Below are positions 1-9,551 of a stretch of 64,000 nt of DNA, piece after piece. Position numbers and translations under genes: made by a program. The notes under the pieces are model-generated. The model saw nothing but the letters and a program-made list of their open reading frames with translations. It ran no database searches and had not been told where the DNA came from. The stretch spans positions 3,167,001 to 3,231,000 of the forward strand of contig OX419758.1 in NCBI GenBank assembly GCA_948567375.1, in the 5' to 3' direction. Position 1 is the stretch's first letter. Each line of letters begins with the position of its first letter. This stretch comes from Lunularia cruciata. Lineage: Eukaryota; Streptophyta; Marchantiopsida; Lunulariales; Lunulariaceae.

Positions 1-2
1 TT

Positions 3-182
3 AGACAGCGTGTATCCATTGCTCTACAGAGGGCAGTGGCTGGTGCAATCCATAGGAGAGCAATCACATTAGGTGATGTTTCTTCGGATGCTCCAGTTGT
101 GTGTAGACCGTACGACTTGCATAGCTCGGATATCTTAGGTGCGGTAGGGCAGATTTCTCATACAGACTCTATTGGGGCTTAG
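3..182 (+). pseudogene. 3' end of a LINE-like reverse-transcriptase ORF (C-terminal tail)
   Basis: An open frame runs from the window edge to a TAG at 180-182 without interruption, giving about 59 residues that begin RQRVSIALQRA and end in SIGA. The same tail, damaged, is at 44100-44286 at the end of a longer element with reverse-transcriptase motifs, so this is the C-terminus of the same retroelement family. The RQR-SIALQR motif is what I associate with the C-terminal end of LINE-like ORFs in streptophytes (memory, not checked). The rest lies left of the window. The frame is intact here, so this copy may be younger than the other two. The TAG lies inside the hairpin that starts the dispersed repeat. 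Confidence 0.65.
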
Positions 183-268
183 CCCCATGTTACCTTTTTT
201 GTCTCTCCCTTGTACGGCTTGATGGGGTCTTCCCATCCTTCTTTTTTCCTACGCGGTCGCCTTTTTTC
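171..268 (+). repeat. Hairpin repeat, copy 1 (3' end of LINE-like element)
   Basis: Nearly complete unit. It has the palindrome GGGGCT-T-AGCCCC (174-186), a T-rich stretch, TGTACGGCTT, a second inverted repeat GATGGG-gtctt-CCCATC (221-237), and the end block ACGCGGTCGCC. It follows directly on the retroelement ORF, whose TAG stop is inside the first palindrome. Confidence 0.85.
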
Positions 269-396
269 CTCAAGGAAGATTGTAAATTTGAAGACAAAGA
301 AGGGAAAGGCACCTTGTGCATGTGGGATAGCCCATTGCTTGTATCCAGCAATAGCACTTAGAGAGAAAAAGATCACACCTTCTCTATCACACATCT

Positions 397-421
397 GGGG
401 GGGGGGGGGGGGGGGGGGGGG
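397..421 (+). repeat. Poly-G run, 25 bases
   Basis: An uninterrupted run of 25 G on the plus strand, at the point where the minus-strand LINE-like copy A stops being recognisable. Exact length may be an assembly estimate. 270-396 between copy 1 and this run shows no feature I can name. Confidence 0.9.
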
Positions 422-989
422 TAGAGGTGATTGAACTACCCAATATACTATAGATGATTTCTACTTCATAGATAATAGACCTACCCATTGCACAAGATTG
501 ATAGATATATTTATCTATGCGCTAAATTCTCTATCACACACTCAAATATCCCTAATCCAATAATATCACCAAAGATTACCATGATCCTCCTATCAAAAAC
601 TCTCATATTTAATATGAAGGTTGGAGAAGGAGGAACCATGCAAAGTAGGCAAGTTGGTTGACTGGTAATAATAGAAGAGAATATACCAAATTCCACCTAT
701 GGATCTTTGAGTAGAGTAAGGTCATCCACATGAAGAGTATCCTCTACAGGGGTAATGTCTAAAAAGCCTATAAAAAACCTTCAAATCCTATTTGCACTCC
801 AAGATTACATAAGTTATCTATATATGTGATATACCCCTCTAGAAGCTAGAGGTGGAGAGAAATTTAAGAGGAACCATGCTCTACACTTTTATATCTTGAC
901 TCTCAAGCCTACAAGATGAAACTTGGTAGTCAAATGGTCAAAGAACTGCCTTATGTGATCTAGAGTGCATATGTTATATGTATTGTCTA
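422..989 (-). pseudogene. LINE-like copy A, C-terminal part of RT region (broken)
   Basis: Read on the minus strand this matches, in the same order, the element at 42740-43290: HLTTKFHLVGLRVK, then QPTCLLCMVPPSP, then FDRRIM-FG-II, then a nucleotide match to about 422. These are the thumb and connection parts of a LINE-like reverse transcriptase. Several stops and shifts make it non-functional. The open stretch at 511-696 is part of it and not a separate gene. Its upstream part continues at 1551 beyond an inserted solo LTR. Confidence 0.7.
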
Positions 990-1546
990 TGTCACGCCAT
1001 TTGTAATGTCGCACCTAGATTTCTCGGACATTGGAGTTGCCGTGATAGTAGTTAGAGGTATTTCAACGGTTTCCCATAGACTACTTTCCGATGGTCAGAT
1101 TTAGTGTTTAGGGTATTGACTTCAAGGTTGGGGCCCATCGTCACTTTGCACCGTTTGCACCATCGAGTGTGCCATCAGTAGGACCATTAGGGTTCTAGAC
1201 CTAGCTTGAGTCCAGGGGTATACTTTCAAAGTGCAGCTCCAGAGAGCTCACTTCTTTGATATTGAGCCTTTGAGTTCTTGGCTATGGTGGACAGAGGCTG
1301 GCGAGCGTCACCTAGATTCTCTTAGTTAGAGTGGGTGTGGCTTGATTGTAATCAATGCCTAGTTGTTGGCAGTTTATAGAATGACAGATCAAGTACTGAT
1401 TTGAGTTGAGTTGATTCGAGTGTTGTAAACAATCTGATCATTGTAGGACTTTAGAGTCTATGTATGACTTATGTGTATGTTGTGCTTCTATAGTGTATGA
1501 TGTTGACAATAATGTATGTTGTGTAGCAATGTATATACGCACAACA
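990..1546. mobile_element. Solo LTR, probably Ty3/gypsy
   Basis: Begins TGTCACGCC and ends ACAACA (TG...CA), 557 bp, with TCTA directly repeated on both sides (986-989 and 1547-1550). It interrupts copy A: the protein reading FPSLID stops at about 1550 and resumes at 985. No coding sequence is seen inside. The TGTCACG start is common in plant Ty3/gypsy LTRs; family assignment is inference. Confidence 0.65.
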
Positions 1547-1898
1547 TCTATCAAGGAAGGAAATACACAACTTGGCATGACCAAAGTAGTAGATAAATGA
1601 GCTCTAAAATGAGCTATTGTAAATAAAATTCCCCTAAAGGATCTCTCTAATGTATACTAATAATTGACTCCAAGACAATGAGTCCCTCACATGAGAGATC
1701 ATGCTAGTAATAAAAGGAAGAAGGAGAGCCATAAAAAGACTTCACAAAAGGAATAAGACACCTAAAAATTCCATTGGACTCCCTAAGCTCTCTAAAGATT
1801 GGTGCACATGAGATGCTCTTAAAAGAAGTTTCAACATCCACATGCAAAAAAAAAAATGTCTATTGGATGTCTATGCATGTTATGACACCTATAGATAT
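1547..1898 (-). pseudogene. LINE-like copy A, middle RT part (broken)
   Basis: The minus strand reads RDPLGGILFTIAHFRA and CVFPSLID, aligned with VENAFNNIS...FREL and LAHFRAL...CVFPSL of copy B at 42440-42740. DPLGG is the expected QGDPLGG box of the reverse transcriptase, and FPSLID precedes where the catalytic pair should be. The segment is cut at one side by the solo LTR (990-1546) and at the other by the chromovirus at 1899. A poly-A stretch at about 1846-1856 lies within it. Not functional. Confidence 0.65.
1894..1898. repeat. Target-site duplication GATAT, left
   Basis: The same five bases follow the 3' LTR at 7517-7521, which marks both ends of one insertion. Confidence 0.85.
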
Positions 1899-2298
1899 TG
1901 TAAAAATATGGAGTTTAGTGACGAAGTTAGTCGGGCTCACGAAGTAGCACATAAGACAAATTAGCCTAGAATATTCCGGAAGTATCTAGGAAGCTTCCCG
2001 GTTAGCTTAGCTTGCACCTTAAGTAAGTAGCTTCTAGAAGCTTCCAACTAGCTTAGCTTGCATGCCAAGTAGGCGGCTTCTAGAAGGAAGCTTCTTGAGA
2101 AGCTTCCTAGTTAACTTGGCTTGCACTCTAAGAAAGCGGCTTGAGGAAGCTTCTTGAGAAGCTTCCCAAGAGCCTTGTATACTACCTATAAATACCAAAG
2201 CCAAAGCTCATGCTAGGCATTCAGAGTTTTCACTCATTCAAGTGTCCCAATGTGAGTTTCCATTCTCCTATTTCTCTCCTCGGATTTGGTCTTTTACA
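1899..2298 (+). repeat. 5' LTR of chromovirus (400 bp)
   Basis: Starts TGTAAAAATATGG and ends TCTTTTACA. It contains many AAGCTTCT/AGAAGCTT palindromes and a TATAAATA box at 2187-2194. Shorter than the 3' LTR (427 bp), mainly through loss of two blocks in the AAGCTTC-rich part. Confidence 0.9.
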
Positions 2299-2299
2299 T

Positions 2300-2311
2300 T
2301 TATATCAGAGC
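2300..2311 (+). other. Primer binding site, tRNA-iMet type (degenerate)
   Basis: TTATATCAGAGC lies one base after the LTR end. The common plant site is TGGTATCAGAGC, so two bases are changed. Confidence 0.65.
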
Positions 2312-2569
2312 AGGAATGGGATGGATGGAATTTATAGACCACCAAATCCACTTCCACCAAACCATTGGGATTTTCGCGTCCAAATACTACCCAAGCATCA
2401 TTTCACACAGTTCATCACCTCACACTTTGGACAAGAATTTTTGCATATGATCACCATATCTGAGGAACCCTTGGTGCTTCCGATTGTAACTTATCGAGAA
2501 CGGTGGATGTGATGTTTCTATGTGTTAATAAATTAGATAGATTGGGAGTGGTGTGATAGAGGAGCAACC

Positions 2570-3490
2570 ATGGCGGCAATACCTGATGTTATCCTTGCTA
2601 TGCAACAACAAATCGAGCATCTCGCTCAATTGTTGGATGAACGAGATCTTCGACGACAAGAGCACATGGAGAGAGTACCAATTCAAGAAGGAGAAGATCG
2701 GATCATATTCCCTAAACCCAAGGTATTTGAAGGCAAGAATCTCCCGGGTGCAGTGGAGAATTTTGTGTTTGATTGTGAATGTTATTTTGAAGCTACCAAT
2801 CTACAAGACGAGCAAAAACAGATTCTCTTGGCTTCTAGCCAATTGGATGGAGTAGCAAAGCTATGGTGGAGATTCCAAGTGGAGCAAGTCGAACGACAAA
2901 TGGTTGCACCGATCTTGACATGGGCAGAATTCAAGAGCGCAATAATCAGTCGGTTCCAAGCTATAAATGCCACATAAGCTGCACGGGATAAGTTGGCAGA
3001 GTTGAAATAGATTGGCTCTGTAAGAAGTTACATCATGTAGTTCCAAAACACCATCATGCAAATTCCAGATATTTTGGAAGGTGAAGCTCTGGATCAATTT
3101 GTGAGGGGCTTGAAGGCAAGAACCAAATTAGAGGTAACCATGCAAGAGCCACAACACTTAGAGGAAGCCATGCTGTTGGCCAAACTTTTTGATTCCTTGG
3201 TGGCAACAACTTGGTCTTGACCTCGACCCCCACAAAACCCACCAATACACTACACACAAGTGGAGGAGCCAGCACCAATGGAGATTGATGCAATTCAATG
3301 AAGACCATTGGGCTGGCAGATAGGGAGAAGTTGTGACAAAATGGTGGTTGTTTTTATTGTTGCCAGTTGGGGCATCGCATTACTGAATGTCCACTCAAGA
3401 ATGGATGACCTCAACAAGTTGCACAAGTGGAGGTTGTGGAGCGGAATGATCAGGGAAACGAGGAATCCCAGTAGGAGATTTTGAGCCGCC
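2570..3490 (+). pseudogene. gag: Chromovirus gag (broken)
   Basis: Opens with ATG at 2570 (MAAIPDVILAMQQQ). The capsid-like part includes FEGKNLPGAVENF and ATKLWWRFQ-like text (AKLWWRFQVEQ). A TAA at 2975-2977 ends the first open stretch. The same frame continues past further stops to the EEAMLLAKLFDSL region. A frameshift near 3320 precedes a CX2CX4HX4C zinc knuckle at 3349-3390 (Cys-Phe-Tyr-Cys...His...Cys), the nucleic-acid-binding box of Gag. Gag would form the particle shell. The stops and shift abolish it. Confidence 0.8.
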
Positions 3491-3500
3491 TATTAGGAGC

Positions 3501-3944
3501 TTGATTAGTTCCAATGGGATTGAAGGCTCGACCTATGCAAGTCTACTTCACTTGCAAGGTATGATATCTAATCGGGGTTGTAGAATTTTGGTTGATTCTG
3601 GAAGTTCAGAGAATTGCATGTCTATGCAAGTAGCAAAGGAATTGGGTATTCCTATCAAGCCAATGATTGGAAGTAGTTTGATGATGGTGGATGGTAGAAA
3701 GGGTTCTGCATTCCGCACCTTGCATCTTGTTACCTTCAAGATTGGGAAGGAGTATTTGGAGTGTATGAGGTTTGTAGTGGCACCTCTACACTTTGATATC
3801 ATTCTGGGTCTACCTTGGCTTGAACGTCATAAGGTTCAATTTGATTGGACCCAACGCCAAATTCAAGTACAACACCAAGGTAGGAATTTCCGATTAGGTT
3901 GTGTGGCACTTCTGAGTAAGACACCTAAGAATAGTCAATCCTAA
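3501..3944 (+). pseudogene. Chromovirus aspartic protease region
   Basis: This 147-residue open stretch has the retropepsin active site in ILVDSGSSENC (Asp at about residue 32) and the downstream ILGLPWLERH motif near residue 103. The protease would cut the Gag-Pol precursor. It ends at a stop at 3942-3944; a normal chromovirus would read on into RT. The region 3945-4175 has three diverged copies of a roughly 60-70 bp unit (GAAGTTTGTTGAGAAGG-like) linking protease and RT. Confidence 0.82.
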
Positions 3945-4175
3945 GATGGGAAGTTTGTTGAGAAGGTAGCCATAGAGCAAATCTGGAAGGGAGATGAGTC
4001 CCAAGATGGGCAGTTTGCCAGGAAGGCAACCATGGAGCAAGCTTGGAAGAGAGATGAGTCCCTAGAAGGGAAGTTTTTTAATGAAGGAGCCATAGAGCAA
4101 GCTTTGGAGGAAGATAAGTCTGTATTTGTGGTGTGGATCAAGCCGATTGCACAAGAACAATCTGAGGAGGGCTAA

Positions 4176-5570
4176 GTGCCACATCAAGCAATGGTTGATT
4201 GGATAGTTCATGAATTTGCAGATGTGTTTTTGGATGATCTGCCAAAGGGATTACCCTCAGATCGAGGTATGCCCTTCAAGATCGAGTTATTGCCAGGGAG
4301 TACTCCAATGAGTAGACCAATCTATCTGCTCTCACCAAAGGAGTTGGAGGAGTTGCGAACAACACTTACAGAGTTGTTGGAGAAGAATTTCATACGACAT
4401 AGTACCTCTCCTTGGGGAGCACCGGTACTATTTGTTCCAAAGAAGGATGGAGGACTTCATGTCTGTATTGATTACCATGGACTCAATAAGCAAACCGTGA
4501 AGAATGCATATCACTTGTCTTGGATTGATGACCTGCTTGATCAATTAAGTGGAGCACGCTACTTTTCCAAGCAGGCTACTTTTTGTAGCGGCTATTGGAA
4601 AATTCCTATTGAAGGAGAGGACATGCAAAAGACTGCCTTTCACACAAGGTATGGACATTTTGAGTGGAGAGTTCTACCGTTCAGACTCATTAATGCTCCA
4701 GCAGTCTTCATGGATCAGATGCATCGGGTGTTGGAGGGACTATTGGATCGGTCCGTGGTAGTGTTCTTAGATAATATCTTAATCTATAGCAGGACAGAGG
4801 CAGAACACATGAATCATGTGCGAGAAGTCCTAAGACGACTACGACAGTGGAAATTTTATTGCAAGAAGTCAATGTGTGCTTTTTGGCAGAAGGAGGTTAC
4901 CTTCTTGGGTCATAAGATCTCATCAGAGGGGATCAAGATAGAAGAAGAGAAGATCAAGGCCATTACTAATTGGTCTACACCGAAGGATGCCACCAAAGTA
5001 CGAGCATTCAATGGATTGGCCAGTTTTTACCGACGGTTCATCCACTATTATGCTCATGTGGCTGCACCATTGACTGACCTCTTGGGAAAGAACTGGAGCT
5101 TCCAATGGACCACCAAGCATGAAGAAGCATTCCAGAAGTTAAAGCATATGGTGTCTTCAAGACCCATTCTTCAACCATATGATCCTCAACTACCTTGTGT
5201 GGTTGATTTTGATGCTTCTAACTTTGCAATTGGAGCTGTGTTGCAACAAGAATTCCCAAATGGACTACATCCATTGCCTTTGTGTCTCGCCGACAAAATA
5301 CAGCCAAAAGAAATTACTCTGCTCGAGATCGGGAACAACTTGCAATAGTATATGCCACCAAGGTATGGAGGCATTATCTCTTGGGGAAACAAGTGATCAT
5401 GCAAACTGATCACAAGCCATTGTTGCAGACCTTACACCTAGAGCACATGAAGAGTTGACATCATCAATGGGAAGAGCAACTCCAATTTTTCGACATCAAA
5501 CTTGAGTACAAACGAGGTCGGTTCCATGTCATCCCTGATGCTCTATCACGACAACCTAATTTGAAGTCTC
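4176..5570 (+). pseudogene. Chromovirus reverse transcriptase and RNase H (inactive)
   Basis: The first 390 residues show the RT boxes in order: LLPGSTPMSRPIY, WGAPVLFVPKKDGG, CIDYHGLNKQTVKN, then YFSKQATFCSGYW, VLPFRLINAPAVF, VVFLDNILIYSR, and FLGHKIS. RNase H starts with VDFDASNFAIGAVLQQE near residue 343. After a frameshift around 5340, RNase H resumes as LAIVYATKVWRHYLLGK and TDHKPLL, with a TGA at about 5457, then RFHVIPDALSRQ. Two catalytic positions are lost: the first Asp box reads QATFCSG where (I/L)DL is expected, and FLDD reads FLDN (residue 200). The enzyme would copy element RNA to DNA but should be dead. Confidence 0.88.
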
Positions 5571-5769
5571 TTCCTCTCATCACGGCAACAATTACGACGG
5601 TGTCAATTGATCCCAAGATCCATAACGAGTTTCGGTTAGCTCTACAGCAAGATCCCTTCTTCCACATGGTACATGGTCGGCTAACAACATGTGACAAGGA
5701 GTACAACACCTTCTCCTTCTATTCCATGCGGACCGGATCTATGTTCCAACCAAAGGTGATCTTCGACTT

Positions 5770-7155
5770 GTGCGCCTTCAAGAAGCCCATGATTTACCCA
5801 TTTTTGGGCACATGGGTGTGGACAAGACCTTGGGTACCCTCCAACGTCAATGGTGGTGGCCCAACATGACCCGAGATGTTCGAGAATTTGTCTTATCGTG
5901 TGAGAGCTACCAACCTAACAAGGCCAGCAACCAGAAGCCGGGTGGACTCCTTCAACCGCTTGCCGTTACATCAGCTCGTTGGGAGCATGTGAGCTTGGAT
6001 CTCATCACATCCTTGCCAAAGACAAAACAAGGACACACCGCCATCGTGGTGTTTGTGGATAAGCTTAGTAAGCAAATCCACTTGGCACCAACCTGTGACA
6101 CCATGGATGCTCCAACCTTAGCACAAATCTACTTTGACCATGTCTTCAAGCATCATGGAATGCCACGCGGACTCATCTCCGACCGTGATCCTTGCTTTAC
6201 CGGGAAGTTTTGGCAAGCACTCTTTCAGATACTCGGCACCAAGCTTGCTTTGTCCACGGCCTATCATCCTCAAATTGATGGACAAATCGAACGTGCAAAT
6301 CGTACATTGGAGGATATGTTGCGTGCCTTTATCAATGTCCACCATACCAATTGGGATGAATGTCTTGCCGCTGCCGAATTTGCCTACAACAATTCCAAAC
6401 AGGCAAGCACCGGATTCTCTCCTTTCTTTTTCAATTTTGGCCAAGATCCGCTTGTTCCAGATTCTCTTCTTGCTCCCCCTCCATCTAAGGTTCCTCATAC
6501 TTCCACATTCTTGACCACTATATCCCAATCTCTCCAACAAGCCAAGTCTCACCTCCTTGTTGCTCAGAATCGCCAAAAACAATATGCGGACCACCATCGT
6601 CGTGATCTCACCTTTGAAGTCGGTGATAAAGTCATGTTATCCTCTAGTAACCTTCCTCTCCCACTTGATACCCAAGTTCGTAAACTTGCCCCAAATTGGA
6701 TAGGACCCTTTGATATCACCCAAATTGTCTCTCCTGTTGCTTATCGTCTTGCCTTGCCTTGTCATATGCATATCCATCCTATCTTTCATGTTTCCAAGTT
6801 GAAACCCTTTGTTCCTAATCCCTCTTCCTTTTCCTCTCGAGTCCAACCTCCTCCTCTTCCTATCCCTATCAATGATCATGAGGCTTACGAAGTTGATCGT
6901 ATCCTTGCATGTTGCCATATTCAACAAGGCCGTCGCCAACATATGGAATACAAGGTCCTTTGGAAAGGGTATCCCCTTCATGATGCCACATGGGAACCTC
7001 TTTCTCACCTTCAAAATGCACAAACGGCTATCCAAGAATTTGAAGCTTCACTGGCAACGAGGACGTCACCAACTAGCAGCGGGGGAATATATAACAATAT
7101 GGAGTTTAGCGATGAAGTTAGTCGGGCTCACGAAGTAGCACAAAAGACAAATTAG
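5770..7155 (+). pseudogene. Chromovirus integrase with GPF motif and chromodomain
   Basis: An open frame of 461 residues. The zinc-binding N-terminus shows AHD...GHMG and one Cys (C44), but the second Cys is Tyr (Y47). The catalytic core keeps D77, D138 and E174, with the D-D spacing of 60 residues and 35 between D138 and E174 as in D,D35E integrases. A GPF module (NWIGPFDI) follows near residue 310, then a chromodomain at about 373-424 (YEVDRI...YKVLWKGYP...TWEP), which in chromoviruses directs integration to marked chromatin. The true N-terminus is upstream in another frame (5561-5769). No stop precedes the polypurine tract, so the frame runs 66 bp into the 3' LTR. Longer opposite-strand frames here are shadows. 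Confidence 0.9.
7078..7089 (+). other. Polypurine tract of chromovirus
   Basis: AGCGGGGGAATA directly before the 3' LTR; primes plus-strand synthesis in LTR elements. Confidence 0.75.
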
Positions 7156-7516
7156 CCTAGAATATTTTGGAAGTATCTAGGAAGCTTCTTGGGAAGCTTC
7201 CCGGTTAGCTTAGCTTGCATCTTAAGTAAGTAGCGTCTAGAAGGAAGCTTCTAGAAGCTTCCAACTAGCTTAGCTTGCATGCCAAGTAGGCGGCTTCTAG
7301 AAGGAAGCTTCTTGAGAAGCTTCCTAGTTAACTTGGCTTGCACTCTAAGAAAGCGGCTTGAGGAAGCTTCTTGAGAAGCTTCTCAAGTGCCTTGTATGTT
7401 ATCTATAAATACCAAAGCCAAAGCTCATGCTAGGCATTTGGAGTTTTCCCTCATTCAAGTGTCCCAATGTGAGTTTCCATTCTCTCTATTTCTCTCCTCG
7501 GATTCGGTCTTTTACA
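7090..7516 (+). repeat. 3' LTR of chromovirus (427 bp)
   Basis: Starts TATAACAATATGG (5' copy TGTAAAAATATGG; the ancestral start was probably TGTAACAATATGG) and ends TCTTTTACA. TATAAATA box at 7404-7411. Followed by GATAT at 7517-7521. Several substitutions and two indels separate it from the 5' LTR, so the insertion is not recent. Confidence 0.9.
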
Positions 7517-7521
7517 GATAT

Positions 7522-7795
7522 AGGCTCACAACCTCAACATCAGGATATAGAATTTCCAAATTGATGTGGACTAAGGTCTTTTTTTGGAAGTGAGAACTAT
7601 GCTAAAGGACAATGGTAACAAAAACAAGACACAAGAAGACCACACCCAATAAAAATCAGTGCAATGCTTCATGTGTCCTTTTCCATATAAAGAAGTAGAT
7701 TAGCACCTAACACATGACTAATTGGCATGGGTATCTCTCCCTTTGTTACTACTACAACCACTTGAGACAACTTGGTAAAACCAAGTTGGCACATA
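7522..7795 (-). pseudogene. LINE-like copy A, N-terminal RT part (broken)
   Basis: The minus strand reads FTKLSQVVVVVTKGEIPMPI then SHVLGANLLLYMEK and, after a stop, LSPHQFG, matching FTKLFQVVATIARRDIPMSI, SQVLGASLILVMEK and LSPQQFG of copy B at 42130-42360. This is the start of the RT palm. It continues at 1893 and below on the other side of the chromovirus, so the two flanks join collinearly. Multiple stops. Similarity fades near 7795, where the hAT-like region begins. Confidence 0.65.
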
Positions 7796-8598
7796 ATGGT
7801 TTTTATTGGTTTTCTAGAAATAAGAAAACCACTTTTCCATGTATTTTGCAAATAATGGTTCTTTTTGGTTTTTAGTGATATTAATGAACTTTAATCATTA
7901 AAAGACCTATAATGGACAAGGGAGTTTAGGGTTTAGGCAGCAAGGCCATTAATAGACCTAAAGGATTTAGGGTTATGGGTTGGGATACACAATAAGTGTC
8001 AATTAGTGCTTGCAGTTAGAATTTGTGTTCATCATGGAGGAGCCTATTGCCTCAACAAGGGATTAAAGTTGTATATTGATATTTCATTCAAGAATCAAAC
8101 AAAAGATCCACAAGTTGCAAATGTCAAATGTTGAAAAAGCATTGCAATTTGTGGTTTTTGATGGAGAAAATACATCAAATTCATGATCTTCACCATGAGA
8201 TGTCATTGAAGTGGAGAAAGACATCACATTTTTAGTCCAAAAATGAGGTCAAGATTTGGATGCAATGTGGTCCATGTTGTCAAATGAACCAAATCCCATT
8301 CTGGCCAAAAATCTAGATGCAAACATTGCACATGTATTGTCCTACACCACAAAAGAGTGCAATTATGAAGAAGCATCTCAATTGAAGTGACAAGTTTAAG
8401 AAGTCTATGCACAAGTTACCAACATCAAAATATTCTGATTGGCTTATGATGTAAGGTCTGAAGAAGTCTACTCCAATAATTTGCAACTCTATAGTTACTG
8501 GTCACACGCAAGAGAGCAACGTGTGGTCATTTGGTTGCTCTCAATTGTCCAAGAAGTAGTTAGAATAGTCTCCCAAAAAGATTGTGATGCATTAATAT

Positions 8599-8991
8599 AT
8601 GATAGGTTGTACCTTTTTTTGCATTGAAGAGTGGCATGTGGTAGATGCTCTGACACTACTTTGGCCATATGTGAAATGGACTTCATGCAAGGACTTGGTA
8701 AGTAAGATGCTTGATATGTGCTACCTTAAAGTCAAATGTGAAAAACGTATCTGTAAGGTTGAAATGTTTCTTGTGCAAGGAACGTTTCATTGTCTCACAA
8801 GTGATGGTTGGTCAAATGTGAAAAATGAACCAATAATCCACTCATTGTTGGTTTCACCAAAAGCTAACCTCTTTCTTGAAGCTGTCAATATTGGTGAACA
8901 AGCACACAATTTAGAGTTCCTATTTGAGAACATGAGTTGTATTATAAAGAATACTCCTAGCAATGTTGTTTGGATGTGTAATGGACAATAA
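8599..8991 (+). pseudogene. hAT transposase remnant, DUF659-like domain
   Basis: An open stretch of 130 residues. The region LTSDGWSNVKNEPIIHSLL then SPKANLFLEAV, followed by the FLFENMSCIIKN stretch, has the order and spacing of the DUF659 part of plant hAT-related transposases (TDGWT...INFLV...SPKG..FL...SVD...). This domain lies in the RNase-H-like catalytic fold; the first acidic residue would be the Asp of SDGW. It ends at VVWMCNGQ before the usual TDN motif, which reads as out of frame. Upstream 8000-8598 is translatable only in fragments. Not functional. Confidence 0.55.
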
Positions 8992-9145
8992 TGCCGCAAA
9001 TAAGTTAACCTAGACAATGTTGGAGAGTTAGTACCCTTCAAAATATTTCCATGGTTGTGCATCTCATGGCCTTCATCTTTGTTGTAACAAAAGAAAAGTG
9101 GGATTAGGAGATTTATGATTATCTTGATAGGTACCCATTCTAATA

Positions 9146-9551
9146 TGTAATAATATGGAGTTAGTAGACAAGTTAATAGAAGCTAATGAGTAAGTAGTCT
9201 AAGCTAAATATAGAAAGAAAGTAGAACTAGCCTAAGAATATGTTAGAAGCATCAAGAAAGTTTGTGGGTAGATATTCTAGAAGCACACAAGAAGCTTCTT
9301 GGTGAGAAACTTTTAGGAACTTTCCAAGAATAGAGTAACTTGTACATCAAGTAAATGACTAGCTTAGCTTGCACTATAAAGAAGGCATCACTTAGAAGGA
9401 ACATTCCTTGGAAGCTCCTTGGGAGTCTTGTATCTTTAAATATAAGAGCCAAGCTCAAACTAGACATTCAGAGTTTCCCTCACTTGAGAGTACTAATGTG
9501 ATTTTCCACTCCGATTTTCAATTCTCATATTTCTTTTCTTGGTCTTTTACA
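9146..9551 (+). mobile_element. Solo LTR, diverged relative of the chromovirus LTR
   Basis: Starts TGTAATAATATGGAG and ends GGTCTTTTACA, about 406 bp. It shares with the chromovirus LTR the start, the GCTTAGCTTGCA block, the AAATATAAGAGCCAAGCTCA stretch and the end. Flanks TAATA (9141-9145) and TAGTA (9552-9556) look like a target duplication with one change. It lies inside the hAT remnant, so it came later than the hAT. Confidence 0.7.

Larger units (their letters stand above)
1899..7516 (+). mobile_element. Ty3/gypsy chromovirus, complete but defective
   Basis: Full structure in order: 5' LTR, primer site, gag, protease, reverse transcriptase with RNase H, integrase with chromodomain, polypurine tract, 3' LTR, flanked by GATAT on both sides. 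Order protease-RT-RNase H-integrase and the C-terminal chromodomain define a chromovirus of the Ty3/gypsy (Metaviridae-like) retrotransposons. All reading frames carry stops or frameshifts and RT active-site residues are altered, so it cannot replicate alone. The insertion splits LINE-like copy A, which resumes at 7522. At 5618 bp it is within the usual size range. Confidence 0.93.

Noticed and set aside
210..434. 74-residue frame ending in poly-glycine
   Set aside because: Made of the hairpin repeat and the poly-G run.
6118..6597. 159-residue open frame on the minus strand
   Set aside because: Opposite-strand shadow of the chromovirus integrase; no domain of its own. The same holds for 6637-7035 minus and 6134-6514 plus.
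7924..7936. Telomere-like TTTAGGGTTTAGG
   Set aside because: Too short for an interstitial telomere; such words are common in plant DNA. The same applies to GTTTAGGGTTT near 57993.
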